DNA of 64,000 nt from Heyndrickxia oleronia (lineage in GTDB: Bacteria > Bacillota > Bacilli > Bacillales > Bacillaceae_C): positions 2,202,001 to 2,266,000 of the forward strand of contig NZ_CP065424.1 in assembly GCF_017809215.1 (NCBI RefSeq). Reading direction: 5' to 3'. Shown one piece after another: positions 7,693-16,678 of the stretch. The notes beneath the pieces were generated by a model. The model was given only the letters and a program-made list of their open reading frames with translations. It did not search any database and was not told where the DNA came from. How positions within the stretch are numbered: the first letter of the stretch is position 1; the number at the start of each line of letters is the position of its first letter. The translations under genes and the position numbers were made by a program.

Positions 7693-8733
7693 ATGTCAAA
7701 TGTGAATGAAGATGGAAAAATAATAAAAGAACATAATATTCCCTTAAGTTCATCGGAAATGGGTTTTCTTTGGACTCAATACTTAAACGATACACTAGCA
7801 TTATGTGTGATGAAGTATTTTAAAAATATTTGCAGGGACGAAGAAATTCTACCATTAATTGAAGAATCTCTAAATATTGCACAGAATGATATTAATATAA
7901 TTACAGAGATATTTTCTAAAGAAAACATCCCTGTACCAGAAGGATTCACAGATAAGGATGTCAATGAAAATGCACCACGATTGTTTACAGATGTATTTAT
8001 CTTATTGTATTTGCAAAAGTTAGAAATGATTGCTATGGCAGGTATAGGAGTTGCTATTGGGGTATCAGCACGCACAGACGTTAGCCATTTCTTCAATGAA
8101 CTACTAATTTCTGTTACAAATTTACATGACAAGGCAAGGAAAGTATTATTGTCAAAAGGAGTATATGTACGACCACCACAAATAGCACCACCTGCTAGTG
8201 TAGATTTTGTAGAAAAACAAAGCTTCTTATTTGATTTTTTCGGACAGCATAAACGCCCTTTAACAGCAATTGAAATGACCCATTTATTTATAAATTATCA
8301 AACTAATGCCTTAGGGAAAGTATTGATGATGGGGTTTGCACAGGTTTGTAAAAATAATGATGTTAGGCAATTTTTATCAGCAGGAAAAGAAATTGCGTCA
8401 AAGCATATGAAGAAATTTAGTTCAATTTTAATAAACCAGGATATTCCGGCACCATCGAATTGGGATGCAAATGTTCTTAATAGTACACATGCACCATTTT
8501 CAGATAAGTTGATGATGTTTCATACTACTTATTTAATAGCAGTTGGTATAGGTAATTACGGAACGGCAGCTGGAACTTGTCAAAGAATGGACTTAAGTGC
8601 TACATATACCCGACTTTCTGCAGAAATTGCTTTATATGCGGAAGATGGTGCGAATTTGATGATTAAACATGGATGGTTGGAAGAGCCACCGCAAGCTGTT
8701 GACCATCAAAAACTAATCAATCAAGAGAAGTAG
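7693..8733 (+). CDS. DUF3231 protein with two ferritin-like repeats
   Basis: A 346-residue, mostly helical protein built of two similar halves. LSSSEMGFLWTQYLNDTLA near residue 18 corresponds to LTAIEMTHLFINYQTNALG near residue 194, and each is followed by helices with a GFTD/SNWD-type turn. This is the DUF3231 arrangement of Bacillaceae, related in fold to coat-F and ferritin-like proteins; function is unknown. The ATG at 7693 is preceded by AAGGAGG (7678-7684). It stands alone between two repeat copies, without an operon partner. Confidence 0.75.
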   Translation: MSNVNEDGKIIKEHNIPLSSSEMGFLWTQYLNDTLALCVMKYFKNICRDEEILPLIEESLNIAQNDINIITEIFSKENIPVPEGFTDKDVNENAPRLFTDVFILLYLQKLEMIAMAGIGVAIGVSARTDVSHFFNELLISVTNLHDKARKVLLSKGVYVRPPQIAPPASVDFVEKQSFLFDFFGQHKRPLTAIEMTHLFINYQTNALGKVLMMGFAQVCKNNDVRQFLSAGKEIASKHMKKFSSILINQDIPAPSNWDANVLNSTHAPFSDKLMMFHTTYLIAVGIGNYGTAAGTCQRMDLSATYTRLSAEIALYAEDGANLMIKHGWLEEPPQAVDHQKLINQEK

Positions 8734-8859
8734 AGAAACATTTTGTTATAAATCAATATTCCTAAGTAATCCTAAGTAATCCCTAATAATCATGATGATT
8801 CTGAAAAAAACATTAAATTTCCCATTCATATCTACATTCATTTGAAGTTTTTTTTGCAA
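8734..8859. other. Intergenic, includes CTAAGTAATC direct repeats
   Basis: CCTAAGTAATC occurs twice in tandem near 8760-8781, with a third near-copy. Nothing else is recognised between the DUF3231 stop codon and the inverted repeat element. Confidence 0.4.
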
Positions 8860-9017
8860 GGCTGTTTTCGTATAGTTTGTTGTTTTGTAAAAGGGTTCAG
8901 AGATTCTTATAAAGTTTGTCGCTCTTTTCTAAGTGAAATGAAAGGTGTAGCGGTTTTTAACTGATAGTTAATTGTTAAAACTTTACTTAAATAGCAACAA
9001 TGTTATAGAAAAGAGCC
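8860..9017 (-). repeat. Interspersed repeat copy, inverted
   Basis: Read on the reverse strand it starts GGCTCTTTTCT, then ACATTGTTGCTATTTAAG and TAAAGTTTTAAC, then CTACACCTTTCATTTCACT and AGAAAAGAGC. It ends with CAACAAACTATACGAAAACAGCC. It is shorter (158 bp) than the copies at 31446 and 55872 because the internal GTAAAAGCC/GGCTTTTAC hairpin is lost. Confidence 0.85.
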
Positions 9018-9412
9018 TATATTAAAATAGAATAATTATTGGTGAAAAATATATCAAACAAATTAAATAGAATATTATATAAGGGTAGAAGCGAAGGATT
9101 GTGTATTCAGTATGATTGCAAGCTTTTTTAAAACATCAAACATATTCATCAAATGAAACATTGCTGTAAAGTGATGGTATACATAGCGTGACACATGAAG
9201 GAAAGAAAGTGCATGGAGAGTAGGTAGCAAAAGTGCTGAAACAATTTGAAGGATCACCTTAAAATTTTCTACAGTCATGCTCATGCATGAAAAAGAACTA
9301 ACCGTTAATAATTTGGTGCATATTCTAATTTATTTTAAAAGAAAGGCTATAATTTATAAAGTATTAAAACATAGGATCTGTTCAGTTTAATCAGTGAGAC
9401 ATTTATATTCAT
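9018..9412. other. Gene-poor stretch
   Basis: I find no supported gene here. A 69-codon reverse frame (9075-9284) has no ribosome site and matches no family I know. The segment may be decayed sequence left by past insertions next to the repeat copy. Confidence 0.4.
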
Positions 9413-9449
9413 AAAAAAGAAAGCATACCTTTATGATGTTTTCTTTTTT
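9413..9449. terminator. Orphan bidirectional terminator
   Basis: AAAAAAGAAAGCAT (9413-9426) pairs with ATGTTTTCTTTTTT (9436-9449) with one G-U pair, giving A and T tracts on both sides. No gene ends next to it, so it may be the remnant of a lost gene or end an unseen small transcript. Confidence 0.6.
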
Positions 9450-9514
9450 TTTATTAATTTTGTTCATTCTGCAAACCCTATTCTATAAGAAAAGAATGAA
9501 GAGGGTGTGTTTGT

Positions 9515-10273
9515 ATGCCATTCGTAAAATGTTTAAATCGATCAATATTTTATGAGGATTTAGGTCAAGGTCCGACTATATTATTCGTTCATCCTCCAGG
9601 AATGGGGAGAAAAACATTTATAAAGCAAAAGTTACTTCAATCCAGCTATCGTTTATTAATACCGGATTTTTCGGGACATGGGGACAGTTACTCTATAGAT
9701 GGAAAAATGAATATTTCTTTGTATGTAGAAGAAATTGAAGCGATTAGAAATCAAATTGGAGAAGAAGCAATTTTTTTATTTGGTTACTCTGCAGGTGGAA
9801 CGATTGTCCAAGAATATGCAATTAAGTATCCAAAGAATGTTAAAGGTGTGATATTATCAGGTGGGTACCCTAAAGTTACAACAGAGCTTTTAAGAATTGA
9901 ACATCAGATAGGTATAAATATGGTCGTGTATGCACCCAAGATGTTAGCGAAATTATTATCGTTAAGTCACTATCGCGAAGCTTCTCTACAAGCAGAACTT
10001 TATCAACATATTTTAAAGTCCAATCGATACACGTGGAGGCAGTTCTATATTGAATCATTACGATTTAATTGTGTTGACCGTATAACACAATTAAATGCCC
10101 CATTAATGTTACTATATAGCACGAAGACAGATTATATTAATCACCATATTAAATATTATTCAAAGTTTATCGATACCGAGATACATTTGATTAAAGGGGC
10201 GGGTCATCAACTACCTACTAGAAGGTTCGAAAAAGTAAATAAATTGATTGAACAATTCATTCAAAAACATTAA
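9515..10273 (+). CDS. Alpha/beta-hydrolase
   Basis: A 252-residue soluble alpha/beta-hydrolase. The oxyanion region FVHPPGMGRKTF is near residue 24, and the nucleophile elbow is GYSAGG (Ser near residue 93). The acid is probably Asp in YSTKTDYINHH (about residue 207) and the His lies in GAGHQLPTRR (about residue 230). It belongs with the many Bacillus hydrolases related to YvaM/MhpC-type enzymes; the substrate is unknown. The ATG at 9515 follows AGAGGGTG. It is followed 50 bp later by the yhdT-panF pair. Confidence 0.8.
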   Translation: MPFVKCLNRSIFYEDLGQGPTILFVHPPGMGRKTFIKQKLLQSSYRLLIPDFSGHGDSYSIDGKMNISLYVEEIEAIRNQIGEEAIFLFGYSAGGTIVQEYAIKYPKNVKGVILSGGYPKVTTELLRIEHQIGINMVVYAPKMLAKLLSLSHYREASLQAELYQHILKSNRYTWRQFYIESLRFNCVDRITQLNAPLMLLYSTKTDYINHHIKYYSKFIDTEIHLIKGAGHQLPTRRFEKVNKLIEQFIQKH

Positions 10274-10322
10274 TTAACAATAATTTTATTATGTAAACTG
10301 ATTAGGAGGGAATCTATCTCAT

Positions 10323-10589
10323 ATGAATGATCCTCGTTTTAAAGTTGCTCATAAAGAAGCATGGATAGGGGTGGCCCTTGCCATTATACATTTTCTTTGG
10401 TGGTATGGGTTCGCCTATGGAATTGGAAGTAATAAAGTTGAACGATATACATACATACTAGGGTTACCAGCATGGTTTTTTTATAGCTGTGTTCTTGGCT
10501 TCATCATCATTGTGGTGTTAGTTTTTATTTCTGTTAAATTGTTTTTTAAAGATGTACCTTTTGAAGATGAAGGAAGTGATGAACAATGA
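10323..10589 (+). CDS. yhdT: YhdT family membrane protein, PanF partner
   Basis: An 88-residue protein with two transmembrane segments (about residues 15-35 and 50-72) and a polar acidic tail. The start MNDPRFKVAHKEAW and the segment LGLPAWFFYSC are typical of the YhdT/DUF997 family. These genes are regularly found directly before panF. Here the stop overlaps the panF start (ATGA), indicating translational coupling. A helper role for the symporter is inferred from this conserved pairing. Start ATG at 10323 follows AGGAGGG. Confidence 0.85.
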   Translation: MNDPRFKVAHKEAWIGVALAIIHFLWWYGFAYGIGSNKVERYTYILGLPAWFFYSCVLGFIIIVVLVFISVKLFFKDVPFEDEGSDEQ

Positions 10590-12016
10590 ATATTCAGGTG
10601 ATTATTCCTCTTGTTATATTTTTAGTATTATTTTTTTTAGTAGGGATTCTCTCTTCTCGATATGTTCATTCTTCTAATTCATTTATTCAAGAATATTTTT
10701 TAGGTAGTAGACAGATGGGTGGATTTATTTTAGCCATGACGATGGTCGCTACGTATGGTAGTGGAAGTAGCTTTATTGGCGGGCCAGGTGCAGCTTATAA
10801 CTATGGATTAGCATGGGTATTACTAGCTATGACCCAGGTTGTAACAGGATATTTTGTTCTTATGGTATTAGGCAAGAAATTTGCCATTATTGCTCGGAAA
10901 TACAATGCGATCACATTAATAGATTTTTTAAAAGAACGATACCAATCAAATTGGGTTACCATTATTGCAGCGATTAGTATTATTGTTTTTTTATTTTCTT
11001 CTATGATTGCTCAATGGGTCGGTGGTGCAAGACTCATGGAATCTATATTGGGGGTATCTTATACAACAGCCTTATTTATTTTTGCAATCTCTGTTCTTAT
11101 ATATGTAATTATAGGTGGATTTCGAGCTGTTGCAATAACAGATACTATTCAAGGGATTGTTATGCTAGGAGGAACCATTATCCTATTAATAGCTACCATT
11201 GTTGCTGGTGGTGGAATGGAAAATATAATGACAGAATTAAAGCATCAAAATCCCAATTTATTAAGTCCATATGGAGCTGATCGCTCATTAACACCTTTAT
11301 ACATCTCTAGCTTTTGGATTCTGGTTGGAGTAGGGGTAGTTGGTCTACCGCAAATTGCGGTCAGAGCAATGTCTTATAAAAATGCAAATGCTATGCATAG
11401 AGCCATAATAATTGGCACGATCGTTATTGGTGTAATAATGTTTGGAATGCATTTAATCGGTGTGTTAGCGAGGGCAATCGTTCCGGGAATTGAAAATGCA
11501 GATACCGTAATGCCGATTATTACAATGAAGGTTCTTCCTGCTTGGGCAGCTGGAATCGTGCTTTCAGCACCTATGGCGGCCATTATGTCAACGGTCAACT
11601 CCGTACTAATACTTGTCTCCTCTGCGGTTGTGAAGGATGTATATATAGGTTTTGTAGATAAAAATGCCAGTGTTAAAAAAGTAAAGCAAATCAGTTTTTG
11701 GTCGACGACCATCATTGGTGTCGCAGTTGTTATTCTTTCCATTCATCCACCTGATCTTTTGATCTGGTTGAATTTATTTTCCTTTGGTGGTTTGGAAGCA
11801 GTTTTTATTTGGCCAATTGTCATGGGATTGTATTGGAAAACTGGGAATAAATTTGGGGCGATTACTTCCATGATTGTAGGAATGGCTTCTTATATTTATT
11901 TGGATCGTTTTCACCCTAATCTATTTGGCATGCATACGGTTGTCATACCTATTTTTTTATCATTTCTAATGTTTATCTTTGTTTCATTGCTGACGAAAAG
12001 TAAAGTGACTACTTAA
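10586..12016 (+). CDS. panF: Sodium/pantothenate symporter
   Basis: A 476-residue member of the solute:sodium symporter family with about 13 membrane helices. The early motif YFLGSRQMGGFILAMTMVAT and the following YGSGSSFIGGPGAAY are characteristic of PanF, which imports pantothenate (the coenzyme A precursor) with Na+. The start overlaps the end of yhdT by four bases. The C-terminus is short and polar. The adjacent MOSC gene lies 33 bp downstream and may be cotranscribed, though the functions are unrelated. Confidence 0.9.
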   Translation: MNIQVIIPLVIFLVLFFLVGILSSRYVHSSNSFIQEYFLGSRQMGGFILAMTMVATYGSGSSFIGGPGAAYNYGLAWVLLAMTQVVTGYFVLMVLGKKFAIIARKYNAITLIDFLKERYQSNWVTIIAAISIIVFLFSSMIAQWVGGARLMESILGVSYTTALFIFAISVLIYVIIGGFRAVAITDTIQGIVMLGGTIILLIATIVAGGGMENIMTELKHQNPNLLSPYGADRSLTPLYISSFWILVGVGVVGLPQIAVRAMSYKNANAMHRAIIIGTIVIGVIMFGMHLIGVLARAIVPGIENADTVMPIITMKVLPAWAAGIVLSAPMAAIMSTVNSVLILVSSAVVKDVYIGFVDKNASVKKVKQISFWSTTIIGVAVVILSIHPPDLLIWLNLFSFGGLEAVFIWPIVMGLYWKTGNKFGAITSMIVGMASYIYLDRFHPNLFGMHTVVIPIFLSFLMFIFVSLLTKSKVTT

Positions 12017-12049
12017 GTTATGAATCTATAAATTATAAGGAGCTAAATG

Positions 12050-12688
12050 ATGAAAATTATACGATTAAACATCGGAAAGCCGAAGATTTCTACCTACAAA
12101 TCAAAAGAATTTCTTACAGGGATTGGCAAAGAATCTATTTCTGAGGCATTGCTATTAAAGGACCAGTTTGTTGGGGATGGTGTAGCAAATCCTGCCTTTC
12201 ATGGAGGTCCAGATCGGGCGGTCTGTTTTTACCCATATGAGCATTATAAACAATGGGAAGAGGAATTTAACAGAACTTTATCCATCCCAGCTTTTGGTGA
12301 GAATTTGACTGTCTCAGGTATGCTAGAAAAGGATATTTGTATTGGGGATATTTTTCAAATCGGTGAGACAATTGTTCAGATTACACAAGGACGTGTTCCC
12401 TGTTCAACCATTTCAAAATATAATTCATTAGACTCGCTATTAAAAAGAACAGTCGACACATGTTATACGGGATATTTTGCACGTGTTTTAAAAGAAGGAA
12501 TGATTCGAGAGGATTCTAGCATCAAGCTGATAAAACCTCATCCTATGCAGGTTAGTGTTTACGATACTATGAATGCATTATTCTTTGTTGATCATCTACA
12601 AAGTATGGAGAAAATAATAGAAGTTCCTGAGTTAGCGGATGCGATGAGGAAAAGCTTTGTGAAAAAATTAAATAAGTTAAAAGTGTAA
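12050..12688 (+). CDS. MOSC domain protein, YiiM-like
   Basis: A 212-residue protein with an N-terminal MOSC beta-barrel and a C-terminal helical 3-alpha domain. The motifs HGGPDRAVCFYPYEHY and FGENLTVSG are typical, and the conserved cysteine lies in QGRVPCSTISKYN (about residue 124). MOSC proteins bind molybdenum cofactor; the YiiM type reduces N-hydroxylated compounds with electron-transfer partners. The start is one of two adjacent ATGs after AAGGAG; 12050 gives 7-base spacing. Moco synthesis genes are present further along (52824-55619), consistent with a Moco enzyme. Confidence 0.85.
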   Translation: MKIIRLNIGKPKISTYKSKEFLTGIGKESISEALLLKDQFVGDGVANPAFHGGPDRAVCFYPYEHYKQWEEEFNRTLSIPAFGENLTVSGMLEKDICIGDIFQIGETIVQITQGRVPCSTISKYNSLDSLLKRTVDTCYTGYFARVLKEGMIREDSSIKLIKPHPMQVSVYDTMNALFFVDHLQSMEKIIEVPELADAMRKSFVKKLNKLKV

Positions 12689-12737
12689 TATGACATCAGT
12701 TAGAATTTACATCCTTGTTATTTTATATTAAATCTTA

Positions 12738-12766
12738 AGGGGTCCATTTATGGATTCCTTTTTTTA
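12738..12766 (+). terminator. Terminator after the MOSC gene
   Basis: AGGGGTCCAT pairs with ATGGATTCCT, including G-U pairs, followed directly by a T run. It separates the MOSC gene from the peptide transporter operon. Confidence 0.65.
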
Positions 12767-12973
12767 TAGGAGACTATATAAAAATATGTTTTCTATAATT
12801 GTAAGTTGAAAATTCAAATTATTTTTTAAAAAAAGTATTTTCAAATATATTTATTAAAGGTAGAATATTATAAATAGAATGTCTATTCAGAATGTATATA
12901 TTTGTGTGGACGGTTTTCGTTGGATTTCTGTTTTTAAATCATCAAGCCTGATCATATGAAAGGAAGGGGAAAA

Positions 12974-13963
12974 ATGGAAAATCCGGTCCTGGAAGTCAGA
13001 GGTTTATCGACATCATTTTCAACTGATAACGGTATTATTCCAGTTGTCAATAATATTGACTTTACTGTTAAACGTCAAGAGGTGGTTGGTATTGTTGGTG
13101 AATCTGGTTGTGGAAAAAGTGTTACATCTCTATCAATTATGGGACTTATCCCAACAAGCAACGGGAAAGTAGAAGGTGGGATTTACTTTAATGGTGAGAA
13201 TCTAGCAAATTTTTCAGAAAAAAAGATGAGAAGTATTCGCGGGAATGAAATTGCTATGATCTTTCAGGAACCAATGACCAGTTTAAATCCTGTATTTACA
13301 ATTGGTGAACAATTAATCGAAGCTATAAAAATCCACTGGAAGTGGTCAAAGAAGAAAGCGAGAGAGTATGCCATACAAATGTTACAAAAAGTAGGCTTGC
13401 CTCGTGCAGAACAATTAATTAATGAATATCCTCACCAATTATCAGGTGGGATGAGGCAGCGTGTAATGATTGCCATGGCCATGCTATGTAACCCCAAACT
13501 TTTAATAGCTGATGAACCAACAACAGCATTGGATGTTACGATTCAAGCACAGATTTTAGAATTAATGAAAAAGCTAAATAAAGAAACAGATACATCTATT
13601 ATTATGATTACTCATGATTTAGGTGTCGTAGCTGAGATGTGTCAACGAATCATCGTGATGTATAGCGGGAAAATTGTTGAAGAAGCTGATGTTCGTACGA
13701 TTTTTAAGGAACCAAAGCATCCATATACAGTCGGTTTGATTCAGTCTGTTCCGGATATGAGAGAAAAAAAGGAAAGATTATATTCCATACCGGGTAATGT
13801 TCCAAAACCAGGATCCATAGAATTTGGTTGCCATTTTGCCCCGCGTTGCCCGCATGCACATGATCGTTGCTTCACTGACACACCAGATTTAACTACTTTG
13901 AAAAATGGACAAAAGGTTAGATGTTGGTTATACGAAGAGGGGAAGGAAGTTGAGATTTCATGA
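12974..13963 (+). CDS. Peptide ABC transporter ATP-binding protein (DppD/OppD type)
   Basis: A 329-residue ATPase with Walker [10 protein letters not shown]-loop [10 protein letters not shown], signature LSGGMRQR, Walker [14 protein letters not shown] and the switch His in MITHDLG. The C-terminal oligopeptide/dipeptide extension carries cysteines ([15 protein letters not shown], later CW) that may bind a Fe-S cluster in this family. ATG 12974 follows AGGAAGGGG; an upstream ATG at 12956 overlaps that site and is rejected. It energises uptake together with the next four genes, and its stop overlaps the next start (ATGA). Confidence 0.9.
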   Translation: MENPVLEVRGLSTSFSTDNGIIPVVNNIDFTVKRQEVVGIVGESGCGKSVTSLSIMGLIPTSNGKVEGGIYFNGENLANFSEKKMRSIRGNEIAMIFQEPMTSLNPVFTIGEQLIEAIKIHWKWSKKKAREYAIQMLQKVGLPRAEQLINEYPHQLSGGMRQRVMIAMAMLCNPKLLIADEPTTALDVTIQAQILELMKKLNKETDTSIIMITHDLGVVAEMCQRIIVMYSGKIVEEADVRTIFKEPKHPYTVGLIQSVPDMREKKERLYSIPGNVPKPGSIEFGCHFAPRCPHAHDRCFTDTPDLTTLKNGQKVRCWLYEEGKEVEIS

Positions 13964-14928
13964 ATGAACCTCTATTAAAGGTAGAACATTTAAAAAAGAA
14001 TTTTCCAATCCGTGGTGGTGTATTTTCAAAACAAATAGGTACGGTAAAAGCAGTAGATGATATATCATTCACGATACATAAAGGTGAAACATTGGGGTTA
14101 GTAGGTGAAAGCGGCTGTGGAAAATCAACCACAGGAAGAATGCTCCTACGCCTTCTTGAACCAAGTGAAGGCAAAATTATATTTGAAGGCAACGATATTA
14201 CGAAACTATCAAATCGTGAATTAAGGAAAATTAGAGGGAAAATGCAAATGATTTTCCAGGATCCATATGCATCATTAAATCCTAGACATACGATTGAAAG
14301 AATATTAGAAGAACCATTACTGGTTCATGGTGTGAAGGACAAGGAAGCACGTCAAAGAAAGGTTCGCGAGCTCTTAGAAATCGTTGGGCTTAATAGCTAT
14401 CATGCTACTCGTTATCCCCATCAATTTAGTGGTGGTCAACGTCAAAGGATTGGAATAGCAAGAGCATTGAGTTTAAATCCAAAGCTAATTATTGCTGATG
14501 AACCTGTTTCCGCTTTAGATGTTTCTATCCAAGCACAAGTATTAAATCTAATGAAGGATCTACAAAAGAATTTTGATCTTACCTATTTATTTATTGCCCA
14601 TGATCTTGGTGTGGTTAGACATATTAGTGATCGTGTTGGGGTGATGTATTTAGGAAGAATGGTTGAATTAGCAGAGAGTGAAGAAGTATATCAAAATCCA
14701 AAACATCCATATACTCAAGCTTTGCTATCAGCTGTACCAATTGCTGATGTGGATTATAAAAAAGAAAGAATTGTTCTACAGGGGGATGTTCCAAGTCCTG
14801 CAAATCCTCCTTCAGGTTGCACATTTCATACTCGATGCCCATTAGCATTTGAGAAATGTGCAGTAGAAAGACCTTTATTTAAAGAGGTCGAAGCAGGTCA
14901 CTTTGCGGCATGTCATCTACATGGGTGA
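13960..14928 (+). CDS. Peptide ABC transporter ATP-binding protein (DppF/OppF type)
   Basis: A 322-residue second ATPase of the heterodimer. It has Walker [11 protein letters not shown]-loop [11 protein letters not shown], signature FSGGQRQR, Walker [14 protein letters not shown] and switch His in IAHDLG. The C-terminal region has the family cysteines ([16 protein letters not shown]). The start is coupled to the previous gene by a 4-base overlap. The preference for QD rather than QE in the Q-loop and the PSPANPPSG tail place it with the F-type subunit. The substrate-binding protein gene follows after 70 bp containing a small TTAACAT/ATGTTAA hairpin. Confidence 0.9.
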   Translation: MNEPLLKVEHLKKNFPIRGGVFSKQIGTVKAVDDISFTIHKGETLGLVGESGCGKSTTGRMLLRLLEPSEGKIIFEGNDITKLSNRELRKIRGKMQMIFQDPYASLNPRHTIERILEEPLLVHGVKDKEARQRKVRELLEIVGLNSYHATRYPHQFSGGQRQRIGIARALSLNPKLIIADEPVSALDVSIQAQVLNLMKDLQKNFDLTYLFIAHDLGVVRHISDRVGVMYLGRMVELAESEEVYQNPKHPYTQALLSAVPIADVDYKKERIVLQGDVPSPANPPSGCTFHTRCPLAFEKCAVERPLFKEVEAGHFAACHLHG

Positions 14929-14998
14929 TTTTGCATAGATTTAACATGAAAGATGTTAAAAAAACTACTAACATCAATCAAAAAATGGGGGGAAAAAG

Positions 14999-16612
14999 AT
15001 GAGAAAAAAATTGACGGGAGTAATTATTTTTATCCTTGTTCTTTCGTTGGCTTTGATGGGATGTTCCTCATCCAAATCAAATAGTGAAAAGAGCAGTGAT
15101 GGGAAGAAAGATTCATCTGATGGTGGAGGTGTTCTAGTATATGCACGTGGGGGGGATGCAGTAAAACTTGATCCTGCCACAGTAACTGATGGGGAATCAC
15201 TGATTGTTGCTGAACAGATTTTCGAAACACTTGTAAATTTTAAAAAGGAAACAACAGAAATTGAGCCAGGACTTGCAAAGTCTTGGGAAATCTCTGATGA
15301 TGGTTTAACTTATACATTCAAGCTAGAAGAGGGAGTTAAATTCCACGATGGTACAGATTTTAATGCTGAGGCAGTTGTGAAGAATTTTGATCGTTGGGCA
15401 AACGGAGATGTGGAGAAATTTCCATATTACCAATCTCAATTTGGAGGATATAAAGGGGATGAAGCAGCGGTCATTAAAGAGGTAAAGGCAATTGATGATA
15501 CGACTGTTCAATTTACACTTTTCCGTGCACAAGCACCATTCTTAAAGAACTTGGCTATGTCTCCATTTGGAATTTCAAGCCCAACAGCAATTGATAAGTT
15601 TGGAGATAAATATATCGAAAACCCTGTTGGAACTGGACCTTTCAAATTCGAAAGTTGGAAGCGAAATGATTCCATTACGGTTGTGAGAAATAAGGATTAT
15701 TGGAAGGAAGGATTACCGAAGCTTGATAAGGTGGTTCTAAAAGTAATAAAGGATAATTCGACACGACTAAATTCTTTAAAGAAAGGTGAAGTTGATTTAA
15801 TTGATGGGTTAAATCCAAGTGATATTTCAACTGTAAAAGCGGATAAGAATCTTCAAATTTTTGAGAGACCATCTATGAATATTGGATATTTAGGTTTTAA
15901 TGTTACAAAAGCACCTTTTGATAATGTAAAGGTACGTCAAGCTCTTAGTCATGCAGTTAATAAAGAAGCGTTAATTAAAAACTTTTATGAAGGTACAGCA
16001 GAACCAGCAAAAAACCCGATGCCACCTTCAATCAACGGATATAATGATGAAATTGAAGACTATGAATATGATTTAGATAAAGCGAAAAAGATGCTTGAAG
16101 AGGCAGGCTTCAAGGATGGTTTTAGTGTTGACCTGTGGACAATGCCAGTTGTTCGTCCATATATGCCTAACGGACAAAAAGTAGCTGAAGCAATACAAGC
16201 TGATTTTGCAAAAATTGGCGTAAAAGCGAAAATTGTTACGATGGAATGGGGGACCTATTTAGATAAATTAGCTAAAGGGGAAGCGCCGATTTACATTGTA
16301 GGATGGACTGGTGACAATGGTGATGCAGATAACTTCTTATATGCTTTGCTTGATAAGGATGCCATTGGTTCAAATAATAACTCGCAATATTCAAATGATG
16401 AGTTACATGAGCTTTTAGTTAAAGCACAATCAGAAACAGATGAAGCAAAACGAAATGAATATTATAAGGAAGCACAAGTAATTATTCATAATGATGCACC
16501 ATGGGTACCAATTGCACACTCACTACCACAATTAGCAGGAAAAAGTACAGTTAAGGGATTCTTCCCACATCCAACTGGATCACAAAGTTTTGCTGACACT
16601 ACAGTTGAATAA
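14999..16612 (+). CDS. Peptide ABC transporter substrate-binding lipoprotein
   Basis: A 537-residue extracytoplasmic binding protein of the SBP_bac_5 family. The signal peptide MRKKLTGVIIFILVLSLA ends in the lipobox LMGC, giving a lipid-anchored Cys near residue 22, and a Ser/Lys/Asp-rich linker follows. Family motifs are EPGLAKSWEISDDGLTYTF, FHDGTDFNAEAV and NPVGTGPFKF. The length fits DppE/OppA/AppA-type proteins; the exact ligand (dipeptide, oligopeptide or nickel complex) cannot be assigned. The gene sits between ATPase and permease genes and is followed by its own terminator, which should allow more binding protein than permease. Confidence 0.9.
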   Translation: MRKKLTGVIIFILVLSLALMGCSSSKSNSEKSSDGKKDSSDGGGVLVYARGGDAVKLDPATVTDGESLIVAEQIFETLVNFKKETTEIEPGLAKSWEISDDGLTYTFKLEEGVKFHDGTDFNAEAVVKNFDRWANGDVEKFPYYQSQFGGYKGDEAAVIKEVKAIDDTTVQFTLFRAQAPFLKNLAMSPFGISSPTAIDKFGDKYIENPVGTGPFKFESWKRNDSITVVRNKDYWKEGLPKLDKVVLKVIKDNSTRLNSLKKGEVDLIDGLNPSDISTVKADKNLQIFERPSMNIGYLGFNVTKAPFDNVKVRQALSHAVNKEALIKNFYEGTAEPAKNPMPPSINGYNDEIEDYEYDLDKAKKMLEEAGFKDGFSVDLWTMPVVRPYMPNGQKVAEAIQADFAKIGVKAKIVTMEWGTYLDKLAKGEAPIYIVGWTGDNGDADNFLYALLDKDAIGSNNNSQYSNDELHELLVKAQSETDEAKRNEYYKEAQVIIHNDAPWVPIAHSLPQLAGKSTVKGFFPHPTGSQSFADTTVE

Positions 16613-16619
16613 CAATCCT

Positions 16620-16642
16620 GGGGAGCAATGACTCCCCTTTTT
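16620..16642 (+). terminator. Terminator/attenuator between binding protein and permease genes
   Basis: GGGGAG and CTCCCC form a perfect 6-bp stem with a 6-base loop followed by TTTTT. Lying inside the operon, it is expected to stop part of the transcripts after the binding-protein gene. Confidence 0.75.
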
Positions 16643-16678
16643 CATTCAAACTACATAATTAAAGGGGTGAAGTTGTAA

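Noticed and set aside
9075..9284. 69-codon reverse frame that might be a transposase remnant
   Set aside because: No motif of any transposase family is visible and no ribosome site precedes it.
12780..12955. CodY-like AT-rich boxes upstream of the peptide transporter
   Set aside because: Matches to AATTTTCWGAAAATT are too weak in such AT-rich DNA to be distinguished from chance.
12956..12973. Earlier ATG for the DppD-type ATPase
   Set aside because: It would place the start over the AGGAAGGGG ribosome site that serves ATG 12974.
14941..14959. TTAACAT/ATGTTAA hairpin before the peptide-binding protein gene
   Set aside because: It is followed by an A run, not T, on the coding strand, so it is not a terminator there; mentioned only as a small mRNA hairpin.
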